A DNA stretch of 64,000 nucleotides from contig NZ_CP017248.1 in NCBI RefSeq assembly GCF_001735805.1, positions 3,410,001 through 3,474,000 on the forward strand, written 5' to 3'. The notes beneath the pieces were generated by a model. The model was not told the origin of the DNA. It made no database searches and saw only the letters and a program-made list of their open reading frames with translations. The stretch comes from Streptomyces fodineus (lineage in GTDB: Bacteria > Actinomycetota > Actinomycetes > Streptomycetales > Streptomycetaceae). Below are positions 37,840-45,448 of this stretch, in pieces (position 1 is the stretch's first letter; the number at the start of each line of letters is the position of its first letter). The position numbers and the translations under genes are program-made.

Positions 37840-39483
37840 ATGCGCGTCCCCCGCCTCCCCCGACCCCGCAGCCTGGCCGGCCAGCTGTTCGCCATGCAGG
37901 CCGTGCTGATAGCGGTGGTCGTGGCCGGGTACGCGCTGTTCACCTACGTCAGCGACCAGCGGCAGGCCCAGGACTTTGCCGCCCGCCAGGCCACGGCGGT
38001 GGCTCGTTCGATCGCGGACGCCCCCTCGGTGCGCGCGGCGATCCGCACCCCGGACCCCACCGCCCGGCTGGAGCCGTACGCCCTCGAGGTGATCCGGGAC
38101 GCGAACGTCGACTTCGTCACGATCATGAACCCGTCCGGCATCCGCTGGACCCACCCGGACAGGAAGCAGATCGGCAAACGCTTCCTGGGCAACATCGGCC
38201 CCGCCCGGCACGGCCGCACCTTCACCGAGACCTACACCGGCACCCTCGGCCCCTCCGTCCGCGCGGTGACCCCGATCAGGGACGACGGCCGGATCGTCGG
38301 CCTGGTCAGCGCCGGCATCAAGGTGGAGACGATCAGCGCCCGGGTCCAGGACCAGGTCACGGCCCTGCTCGGGGTGGCCGGCGTCGCCCTGCTGCTCGGC
38401 GCGGTCGGCACGTACGTCGTCAACGCCCGGCTGCGCCGCCACACCCACGGCATGAACGCCACCGAGCTGAGCCGGATGCACGACTACCACCAGGCGGCGC
38501 TGCACGCGGTCCGCGAGGGCCTGCTGATGCTGGACGGGCAGTACAGGGTGGCGCTGATCAACGACGGCGGCCGGGAACTGCTGGGCGTGGGCAGCGCTTC
38601 CGGTGCCTCCGATGCCGACGTGATCGGCAGCTCGGTCGCGGACCTGGGCCTGCCCGCCCCGCTGACGGGCGCCCTGCTGTCCTCCGAGCCCCGCGTGGAC
38701 GAGGTGCATCTGACGGCGTCCCGGGTGCTGGTGGTGAACACCTCGCCGGTGTCCGGCGGAGAGCGCCGCGGCACGGTCGTCACCCTCCGCGATGTCACCG
38801 AACTCCAGTCACTGACCGGCGAGTTGGACTCCGAGCGGGGCTTCACCCAGGCCCTGCGCTCGCAGGCGCACGAGGCGGCGAACCGCCTGCACACCGTGGT
38901 GTCGCTGATCGAGCTGGGCCGGGCCGAGGAGGCCGTGGAGTTCGCGACGGCGGAGCTGGAACTGGCCCAGGCCCTGACCGACCAGGTGGTGGCGGCGGTG
39001 AGCGAGCCGGTGCTCGCCGCGCTCCTGCTGGGCAAGACGGCACAGGCGAACGAGCGGGGCGTGGAACTGGTGGTGTCGCCCGACAGCCGCCTGGACGACG
39101 GACTGCTCCCGCAGAGCCTGCCCGCCCGCGACCTGGTGACGATCCTGGGCAACCTGATCGACAACGCGGTGGACGCGGCGCAGGGCAGCATGCGGGCGCG
39201 GGTGACCGTGACGGCGTACGCCTCGGACGCCGAACTGGTGCTGCGGGTGTCCGACACGGGCCCCGGTGTCGACCCGGCCCATGCCGACCTGGTATTCCAG
39301 CGGGGGTTCTCGACGAAGCCGGCCGGGCCGGGCGGGCGAGGCCTCGGGCTGGCCCTGGCCCGGCAGGCGGTGACCCGCCACGAGGGCACGTTGACGGTGG
39401 CGGAGTCGGACGAGGACGGCGAGGGCGGAGCGGTGTTCGAGGTGCGGTTGCCGCTCCGGTCAGCGGTGGGTGACGGCAGATGA
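37840..39483 (+). CDS. Sensor histidine kinase, CitA/DcuS family
   Basis: 547 residues from ATG 37840, with GGAGAGG upstream. Helix 1 (about 17-37), a periplasmic PDC/PAS sensor of about 130 residues (FVTIMNPSGIRWTHPDRKQIG, residues 92-112) that in this family binds citrate or C4-dicarboxylates, helix 2 (about 170-190), a cytoplasmic PAS domain, then the short H-box SQAHEAANRLHTVVSLIELG and a HATPase domain (NLIDNAVDAA, DTGPGVDP, GRGLGLALA). Divergent from dctA and coupled by ATGA to its regulator. Confidence 0.9.
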   Translation: MRVPRLPRPRSLAGQLFAMQAVLIAVVVAGYALFTYVSDQRQAQDFAARQATAVARSIADAPSVRAAIRTPDPTARLEPYALEVIRDANVDFVTIMNPSGIRWTHPDRKQIGKRFLGNIGPARHGRTFTETYTGTLGPSVRAVTPIRDDGRIVGLVSAGIKVETISARVQDQVTALLGVAGVALLLGAVGTYVVNARLRRHTHGMNATELSRMHDYHQAALHAVREGLLMLDGQYRVALINDGGRELLGVGSASGASDADVIGSSVADLGLPAPLTGALLSSEPRVDEVHLTASRVLVVNTSPVSGGERRGTVVTLRDVTELQSLTGELDSERGFTQALRSQAHEAANRLHTVVSLIELGRAEEAVEFATAELELAQALTDQVVAAVSEPVLAALLLGKTAQANERGVELVVSPDSRLDDGLLPQSLPARDLVTILGNLIDNAVDAAQGSMRARVTVTAYASDAELVLRVSDTGPGVDPAHADLVFQRGFSTKPAGPGGRGLGLALARQAVTRHEGTLTVAESDEDGEGGAVFEVRLPLRSAVGDGR

Positions 39484-40190
39484 CGCGGGAGCAGCAGGCC
39501 CAGCAGCCGATCCGCGTCCTGGTGGTCGAGGACGACCCGGTCGCCGCCGACGCCCATGTGCTCTACGTCGGCCGGGTGCCGGGATTCGTCGCGGTCGGCA
39601 AGGCGCACACCGGCGCCGAGGCCCGCCGCGTCCTGGACCGCACCCCGGTGGACCTGCTGCTCCTCGACCTCCATCTCCCGGACGTGCACGGCCTGCAGTT
39701 CGCCCGCGCGCTGCGCGCGGGCGGCCACCACGCCGACGTCATAGCGGTGACCTCGGCCCGCGATCTGGCGGTGGTCCGCGAGGGCGTCTCCCTGGGCGTC
39801 GTCCAGTACGTCCTGAAGCCCTTCACCTTCGCCACGCTCCGCGACCGCCTGGTGCGCTACGCCGAGTTCCACGCGGCGGTCGGCGAGGCGAGCGGCCAGG
39901 ACGAGGTCGACCGCGCGCTCGCGGCGCTGCGCGCCCCGACGCCCGCCGCACTGCCGAAGGGGCTGAGCGGGCCGACGCTGGAGCGGGTGACGGGAGCGCT
40001 GCGGGACGCGCCGGAGGGGTTGACCGCGGCGGGCCTGGCCGAGGAGGTCGGCATCTCCCGGATCACCGCCCGCCGGTACCTGGAACACCTCGTGGAGGCG
40101 GGCCGGGCCGACCGCAGCCCGCTGTACGGACAGGTGGGGCGGCCGGAGTTGGTGTACCGGTGGGTGCGGGGAGCGTCAGCGGGGCGGTGA
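39480..40190 (+). CDS. Response regulator, CitB/DcuR family
   Basis: 236 residues, ATG overlapping the kinase stop. Receiver domain with acidic pair E17/D18-D19, phospho-acceptor D63 (LLLLDLHLPD) and K in YVLKPF. The C-terminal half carries a winged helix-turn-helix of the CitB kind (GLTAAGLAEEVGISRITAR). The expected target is the intergenic region with dctA, where an AT-rich stretch (TTCATTTAGTTCACGCTTAA at 37799-37818) is the best candidate site. Confidence 0.9.
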   Translation: MTREQQAQQPIRVLVVEDDPVAADAHVLYVGRVPGFVAVGKAHTGAEARRVLDRTPVDLLLLDLHLPDVHGLQFARALRAGGHHADVIAVTSARDLAVVREGVSLGVVQYVLKPFTFATLRDRLVRYAEFHAAVGEASGQDEVDRALAALRAPTPAALPKGLSGPTLERVTGALRDAPEGLTAAGLAEEVGISRITARRYLEHLVEAGRADRSPLYGQVGRPELVYRWVRGASAGR

Positions 40191-40221
40191 AGCCCGTAGC
40201 GCCCAATCCCGCGCACACGCA

Positions 40222-40251
40222 TTGACCTGACTAGACCACTCCTCTTACGTT
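40222..40251 (+). promoter_or_regulatory. Promoter with a DasR-box-like site between -35 and -10
   Basis: TTGACC (40222-40227) and TACGTT (40246-40251), 18-bp spacer. The 16 bases at 40225-40240, ACCTGACTAGACCACT, match 13 of 16 positions of the DasR responsive element as I remember it (ACTGGTCTAGACCACT). The right half is a perfect match. Placement over the spacer would allow repression, relieved by glucosamine-6-phosphate if DasR is the binder. Confidence 0.5.
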
Positions 40252-40311
40252 CACACGGCAGGGATCTCCACGCCACGCCACAACGAAGTGAGCCCGCAGG
40301 AGGTAGTGCCC

Positions 40312-41673
40312 GTGCGCCCCACCGCCGCCGCCCTCGTCGCCCTCACCCTCGCCGCAGCAACCCTCACCGCCTGCGGCAACGGCTCGTCGAGCAGCCCGAA
40401 CACACTCAAGGTGTCCTACAAGCAGTCGACGGACAACTCCGTCAAGGTGATGGACACCTATCTCGCCGGGATCAAGAAGGAGTTCGAGAAGAAGTACCCT
40501 GGAAAGAAAGTGCAGTTCGTGCCGATCAAGGCACCGGACTCGGAGTACTACACCAAGCTCCAGCAGATGCTGCGGTCGCCGAGGACCGCCCCGGACCTGG
40601 TCTACGAGGACACCTTCCTCATCAACTCCGACATCACCAGCGGGTATTTGAAGCCGCTCGACCCCTATCTCGCCACCTGGCCCGACTGGAGCCGGTTCAT
40701 CGACACCGCGAAGGCGGCGGCCCGGGGGCAGGACGGGAAGACGTACGGCGTTCCGGACGGGACCGACACCCGCGGTCTGTGGTTCGACAAGCGTGTCTTC
40801 CGGGCGGCCGGGCTGCCGCCGCACTGGCAGCCGAAGAACTGGGACGACATCCTCGCCGCCGCCCGGACCATCAAGCAGCGGGTGCCAGGGGTCACTCCGC
40901 TCAACGTCTACACCGGCAAACCCGCCGGCGAGGGCGCCACCATGCAGGGCTTCGAGATGCTGCTGTACGGCACCGGCGACGGAAAGACGGATCCCCTGTA
41001 CGACAGCGGCAGCAAGAAGTGGGTCGCCGGGAGCCAGGGGTTCAAGGACTCGCTGCGCTTCGTGGAGAACGTGTACAAGGAGAAGCTCGGGCCGGACGTC
41101 TCCGACGCCCTCGACCCCAACTTCAACACCACCGTCCGCGGTGAACTCATTCCGCGGGGCAAGGTCGGCATCGACCTCGACGGCTCCTGGCTGCCGCAGG
41201 ACTGGCTGCCGGGCAGCGGACACGCGTGGCCCGACTGGTCCCGGCAGATGGGGCTGGCGTACATGCCGACGCAAGCCGGGCAGGCGCCGGGGAAGGTGAG
41301 CATGTCCGGCGGCTGGACCTGGGCCGTCCCGGCCAAGGCCGGCAACCCGGACCTCGCCTTCGACTTCATCAAGACGATGCAGACCGAGGCGAACGCCAAG
41401 AAGTGGTACATCGCCAACTCCGGCATCTCGGTACGCGAGGACGTGGCGAAGGACCCGTCGTACGCCACCGCCCAGCCCGGCATCAAGTTCTTCACCGACC
41501 TGGTCTCCGCCACGCACTACCGGCCCGCCTACCCGGCGTACCCGAGGGTGTCGACCGCCATCCAGGAGGCCATGGAAGGGGTCACGACCGGCGACACGTC
41601 CGTGGAGAAGGCGGCGAGCGCGTACGACTCGACGCTCAAGGACGTCACCGGCGGCCAAGTGGTCCAGAGGTGA
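40312..41673 (+). CDS. Sugar ABC transporter substrate-binding lipoprotein (CUT1)
   Basis: 453 residues from GTG 40312, with AGGAGG 8 bp upstream (GTG 40306 is too close). A lipoprotein signal peptide ends in the lipobox LTAC with Cys21. The mature protein is a cluster-B (family 1) binding protein: SEYYTKLQQMLRSPRTAPDL, then GVPDGTDTRGLWFDKRVF and the GVTTGDTSVEKAA end. Residues contacting sugar cannot be assigned, so the ligand is open; a DasR-like box upstream hints at amino-sugar oligomers. The stop overlaps the permease start (GTGA). Confidence 0.9.
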   Translation: MRPTAAALVALTLAAATLTACGNGSSSSPNTLKVSYKQSTDNSVKVMDTYLAGIKKEFEKKYPGKKVQFVPIKAPDSEYYTKLQQMLRSPRTAPDLVYEDTFLINSDITSGYLKPLDPYLATWPDWSRFIDTAKAAARGQDGKTYGVPDGTDTRGLWFDKRVFRAAGLPPHWQPKNWDDILAAARTIKQRVPGVTPLNVYTGKPAGEGATMQGFEMLLYGTGDGKTDPLYDSGSKKWVAGSQGFKDSLRFVENVYKEKLGPDVSDALDPNFNTTVRGELIPRGKVGIDLDGSWLPQDWLPGSGHAWPDWSRQMGLAYMPTQAGQAPGKVSMSGGWTWAVPAKAGNPDLAFDFIKTMQTEANAKKWYIANSGISVREDVAKDPSYATAQPGIKFFTDLVSATHYRPAYPAYPRVSTAIQEAMEGVTTGDTSVEKAASAYDSTLKDVTGGQVVQR

Positions 41674-42533
41674 ACCTCCGGCGCCGGTTCACCCGGACAC
41701 TCCCCCTGGCTCCCGCCGTCGTCCTCATCCTGCTCTTCCTCGCCGGGCCGATCGCCTACTGCGTCTACATCGCCTTCACCGACCTGCAGTTGACCGGTCA
41801 GGCACACGCGTCCTTCGTCGGGTTCGCCAACTTCCGCCACGCCTTCGAGGACGACGCGTTCCTGAACGCCGTATGGCTGACCCTGGTGTTCACCGTGCTG
41901 TCCTCGCTCGTCGGGCAGAACACCCTGGGGCTCGCCCTGGCCGCGCTCATGAAACGGGCCTCGAAACCGGTGCGCACACTCACCGGCGGGATCGTCGTCA
42001 CCGCCTGGGTGCTGCCGGAGGTGGTCGCCGGGTTCCTGCTGTACGCCTTCTTCCGGCGGGAGGGGACCTTGAACGCCATCCTCGGCCTTCTTCATCTGCC
42101 GCGCGAGAACTGGCTGTTCACGCTGCCCGTCCTCGCGGTGTCCTTCGCCAACGTCTGGCGCGGTACGGCGTTCTCGATGCTCGTCTACTCCGCCGCCCTG
42201 GACGAGATACCGAGCGAGATCAGCGAGGCGGCCGAGGTGGACGGGGCCGGCGGCTGGCGGCGGATGTGGCACATCACCCTGCCGATGATCCGCCGGTCCA
42301 TCGGCACCAACCTCATGCTCAACACCCTGCAGACGCTGTCCGTGTTCGGGCTGATCTGGGTGATGACCCGGGGCGGCCCGGGCAACAAGAGCCAGACGCT
42401 GCCGCTGTTCATGTACGAACAGGCCTTCCAGAACAGCATGATCGGGTACGGCACCGCGGTCGCCCTGCTCCTGCTGCTCGTCGGATCCCTGTTCTCGGTC
42501 GTGTATCTGCGGCTGCTGCGGACGGAGGTCTGA
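41670..42533 (+). CDS. Sugar ABC transporter permease, MalF/UgpA-like
   Basis: 287 residues, GTG start overlapping the binding-protein gene. Six membrane helices; the EAA loop that docks the ATPase reads EISEAAEVDGAGGWRRMWHI with the invariant Gly. It forms the channel with the next gene. The operon encodes no ATPase. Confidence 0.92.
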   Translation: MNLRRRFTRTLPLAPAVVLILLFLAGPIAYCVYIAFTDLQLTGQAHASFVGFANFRHAFEDDAFLNAVWLTLVFTVLSSLVGQNTLGLALAALMKRASKPVRTLTGGIVVTAWVLPEVVAGFLLYAFFRREGTLNAILGLLHLPRENWLFTLPVLAVSFANVWRGTAFSMLVYSAALDEIPSEISEAAEVDGAGGWRRMWHITLPMIRRSIGTNLMLNTLQTLSVFGLIWVMTRGGPGNKSQTLPLFMYEQAFQNSMIGYGTAVALLLLLVGSLFSVVYLRLLRTEV

Positions 42534-43360
42534 TGGCCCGGTCCCGCGCCTCTGGGCGGTTCGCCGCCGACGTATCGCTCCTGCTGCTGGCCGTCGCCTT
42601 CGCGCTGCCTCTCGCCTGGGTGGTGCTCTCCTCGGTGGATCCGCACGCCGGCCTGCGGGTCAGGGTCCCGGACGGGCTCACCCTGGACAACTTCGACGCG
42701 ATCCTGACCCCGGACATCACCTACACCCCGCTGCTCAACAGCCTGATCCTGTGCGGCGGCGCCACCGCGCTGACCGTCGTCTGCGCCGCGCTCGCCGCGT
42801 ATCCGCTCTCCCGGTTCCGCTCGCGCCTGAACCGCCCGTTCCTGCTGACGATCCTGTTCGCGACGAGCCTGCCCATCACCGCGATCATGGTGCCGGTGTA
42901 CGCGCTGTTCGTACGGGTGAACCTGATCGACGCCCTCCAGGGCACGATCCTCTTCTTCGCCGCCTCCCAGCTCCCCTTCGCCATCTGGCTGATGAAGAAC
43001 TTCATGGACGGGGTGCCGAAGGAGCTGGAGGAGGCGGCCTGGACGGACGGGGCGTCCTCACTGCAGTCCCTGGTGCGGATCGTGCTGCCGCTGATGGGGC
43101 CGGGGCTCGCCGTCGTCACGGTGTTCTCGTTCGTGATGATGTGGGGGAACTTCTTCGTCCCGTTCATGCTGCTGCTCACCCCGGACCAGATGCCGGCCTC
43201 GGTGAGCATCAACGACTTCTTCGGCAACCGGGGCACCGTGGCCTACGGCCAGCTCGCCGCGTTCTCCGTCATCTACTCCACGCCCGTGATCCTGCTCTAC
43301 GTCCTGGTGGCCCGCAGGCTGGGCGGCGGCTTCGCGCTGGGCGGGGCGGTCAAAGGATGA
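42533..43360 (+). CDS. Sugar ABC transporter permease, MalG/UgpE-like
   Basis: 275 residues, ATG overlapping the stop of the first permease (TGATG), with GGAGG 6 bp upstream. Six membrane helices and the EAA loop ELEEAAWTDGASSLQSLVRI. It completes the importer. As in other Streptomyces CUT1 systems, energy probably comes from a shared MsiK ATPase encoded elsewhere. Confidence 0.92.
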   Translation: MARSRASGRFAADVSLLLLAVAFALPLAWVVLSSVDPHAGLRVRVPDGLTLDNFDAILTPDITYTPLLNSLILCGGATALTVVCAALAAYPLSRFRSRLNRPFLLTILFATSLPITAIMVPVYALFVRVNLIDALQGTILFFAASQLPFAIWLMKNFMDGVPKELEEAAWTDGASSLQSLVRIVLPLMGPGLAVVTVFSFVMMWGNFFVPFMLLLTPDQMPASVSINDFFGNRGTVAYGQLAAFSVIYSTPVILLYVLVARRLGGGFALGGAVKG

Positions 43361-43529
43361 AGGGGAGAGGCAGGGACAAGGGGTGAACGGGACAGGTGGT
43401 CAAGGGGTGCACCGAAAGGGTCTTCCGTCCGTTACATACCGAACGGCCGGAACTGTGCGTTCCGACAATCCGTGATCCTGTCCGAACCGACCGTAGCCAT
43501 GCCGTCACAGCACCTCTAGCTTGTGCTGG

Positions 43530-44219
43530 GTGCGCCAACCCCCAGCTCCCCCCTTCAACGCCCCGGCGGCCCGCCGGCTGCGCGCCGCGCTCGGCATGAG
43601 ACCCGAGCACGTCGCCTATGGCATGCGGGCCTCGTACGGGCTGCCCTACGTCACACCCGATCTGGTGATCGCCTGGGAACGCGGCTCCGTCGTTCCCGGC
43701 CACCCGGAACTCACCGCACTGGCGGGCGTGCTGTGGTGTTCCCCCGGCGAACTCCTCGGCCGGCCGCAGACCCTGCGCGAGCACCGCATCGCCCGCGCCA
43801 TGGCGCCCGAGGACCTCGCCCGTGCCGTGGACATGGATCTGCGCGTCTACCTGCGCATGGAGGAGAGCGGGCAGTGGCGGGGCAACGAGCGCCAGTCGGC
43901 GGCGCTCGCCCAGGCGCTGGATCTGGCCCTGCCCGACTTCGTCGCCGTCACCGGCCGCGAGACGAAGCTCGCCGAGCTGCTGCACAGCGCGGTGACCACC
44001 CGCTGGCAGGCCTATGTGCGTCCGGTGACGAAGCTGGCGCCCGTGGGCCGGGCCGTGCTGGAAGACGTGCTGCAGAAACTGCACGAGGACTACCAGGGCC
44101 ACATGGCCGCCACCCTCAGCTGGGGCGGCGGCAGCAGGAGCGCCAGCGAACCCGGCCGGGAGTTCCTCGACCGGATCGTGGAGAACTTCTGGAAGGGCGT
44201 GGAGGACAGGACGGCCTAG
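43530..44219 (+). CDS. XRE-like helix-turn-helix regulator
   Basis: 229 residues from GTG 43530 (RQPPAPPFNAPAARRLRAAL); a TTG at 43521 would add three. There is no ribosome binding site, and a TAGCTT -10-like element ends 7 bp before the GTG, so the mRNA may be leaderless. Residues 10-75 resemble a Cro/CI helix-turn-helix (LRAALGMRPEHVAYGMRASY, then VIAWERGSVVPGHPELTALA) and a second similar motif may lie at about 90-140 (MAPEDLARAVDMDLRVYLRM). The rest is helical with no known ligand domain. Its stop codon overlaps the pfkA stop as CTAG. Confidence 0.75.
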   Translation: MRQPPAPPFNAPAARRLRAALGMRPEHVAYGMRASYGLPYVTPDLVIAWERGSVVPGHPELTALAGVLWCSPGELLGRPQTLREHRIARAMAPEDLARAVDMDLRVYLRMEESGQWRGNERQSAALAQALDLALPDFVAVTGRETKLAELLHSAVTTRWQAYVRPVTKLAPVGRAVLEDVLQKLHEDYQGHMAATLSWGGGSRSASEPGREFLDRIVENFWKGVEDRTA

Positions 44220-45241
44220 AAGACCGACTCGGCCTCGTCCATCCGGTCCTTCGGGACCGTCTTCAGCTCCGTGACCGCCTCGGCGAGCGGCACCATCCGG
44301 ATGTCGGTACCGCGCAGCGCGGTCATCTTGCCGAACTCGCCGCGGTGCGCGGCCTCGACGGCGTGCCAGCCGAAGCGGGTGGCGAGGACGCGGTCGTAGG
44401 CCGTGGGGACGCCGCCGCGCTGGACATGGCCGAGGATGACCGGCTTGGCCTCCTTGCCGAGGATCCGCTCCAGCTCGTACGCGAGCGCCGTACCGATGCC
44501 CTGGAAGCGCTCGTGGCCGTACTGGTCGATCTCGCCCTTGCCGTAGTCCATGGTGCCCTCGACGGGGTGGGCGCCCTCGGCGACGCAGATGACGGCGAAC
44601 TTCTTGCCGCGGGCGAAGCGCTCCTCGACCATCTTGACCAGGTGCGCGGGGTCGAAGGGCCGCTCGGGCAGGCAGATGCCGTGGGCGCCGGCGGCCATGC
44701 CGGACTCCAGGGCGATCCAGCCGGCGTGCCGGCCCATGACCTCGACGACCATCACCCGCTGGTGGGACTCGGCGGTGGTCTTCAGGCGGTCCATGGCCTC
44801 GGTGGCGACACCGACGGCGGTGTCGAAGCCGAAGGTGCGGTCCGTGGAGGAGATGTCGTTGTCGATGGTCTTGGGGACGCCGACGACCGGGAGGCCCGCG
44901 TCGGAGAGCATGCGGGCCGCGGTCAGGGTGCCCTCGCCGCCGATCGGGATCAGCGCGTCGATGCCGAACTCCTCGACCATGTCGGCAGCCCCGTCGCAGG
45001 CCTCGCGCAGCCGGTCGCGCTCCAGCCGGGAGGAGCCGAGGACGGTGCCGCCGCGGGCCAGGATGCCGCTGACCGCGTCCAGGTCGAGGGCGCGGTAGTG
45101 ACGGTCGAGCAGGCCCCGGTAGCCGTCCTCGAAGCCGATGACCTCGTCGCCGTAGTGCGCAACCGCGCGGTGCACGACCGAACGGATCACGGCGTTCAGG
45201 CCGGGGCAGTCGCCGCCTGCGGTGAGAACTCCGATGCGCAT
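44216..45241 (-). CDS. pfkA: 6-phosphofructokinase, ATP-dependent
   Basis: 341 residues from ATG 45241, GGAG about 10 bp upstream. Phosphorylates fructose-6-phosphate. The start block RIGVLTAGGDCPGLNAVIR, the ATP/Mg site PIGGEGT, the catalytic loop PKTIDNDISSTD, MGRHAGWIA and LGHVQRGG are all present. The Gly in GGEGT, where PPi-dependent enzymes have Asp, marks it as ATP-using. It is divergent from pta and convergent with the HTH regulator. Confidence 0.95.
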   Translation of the reverse strand: MRIGVLTAGGDCPGLNAVIRSVVHRAVAHYGDEVIGFEDGYRGLLDRHYRALDLDAVSGILARGGTVLGSSRLERDRLREACDGAADMVEEFGIDALIPIGGEGTLTAARMLSDAGLPVVGVPKTIDNDISSTDRTFGFDTAVGVATEAMDRLKTTAESHQRVMVVEVMGRHAGWIALESGMAAGAHGICLPERPFDPAHLVKMVEERFARGKKFAVICVAEGAHPVEGTMDYGKGEIDQYGHERFQGIGTALAYELERILGKEAKPVILGHVQRGGVPTAYDRVLATRFGWHAVEAAHRGEFGKMTALRGTDIRMVPLAEAVTELKTVPKDRMDEAESVF

Positions 45242-45372
45242 CGTGCTGTGTCTCCTGCTCGCTGTCGGTGCCGGTGCCGGTGAGCCAGTGTCGATTGTTC
45301 CACGTCCACCGGGGCGGTGAGCCACTTGACGGGCGCCTTATCCGGCAGCAGGGGTATTGTCAAGAGGGAACT

Positions 45373-45395
45373 GCTCACCTCGGTGAGCGATTTTT
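45373..45395 (+). terminator. Hairpin with U5 tail in the pta leader, possible attenuator
   Basis: GCTCAC (45373-45378), loop CTCG, GTGAGC (45383-45388), then GA and TTTTT (45391-45395), 54 bp before the pta start. The surrounding leader (45340-45440) is unusually AT-rich for this genome. It could be a constitutive leader hairpin, a transcription attenuator for pta-ackA, or a terminator of an upstream short RNA. Confidence 0.5.
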
Positions 45396-45448
45396 ATGCC
45401 GAATACGCGACATTCAGAACATATGAGTATGAGGAACGGAGTGGACGC

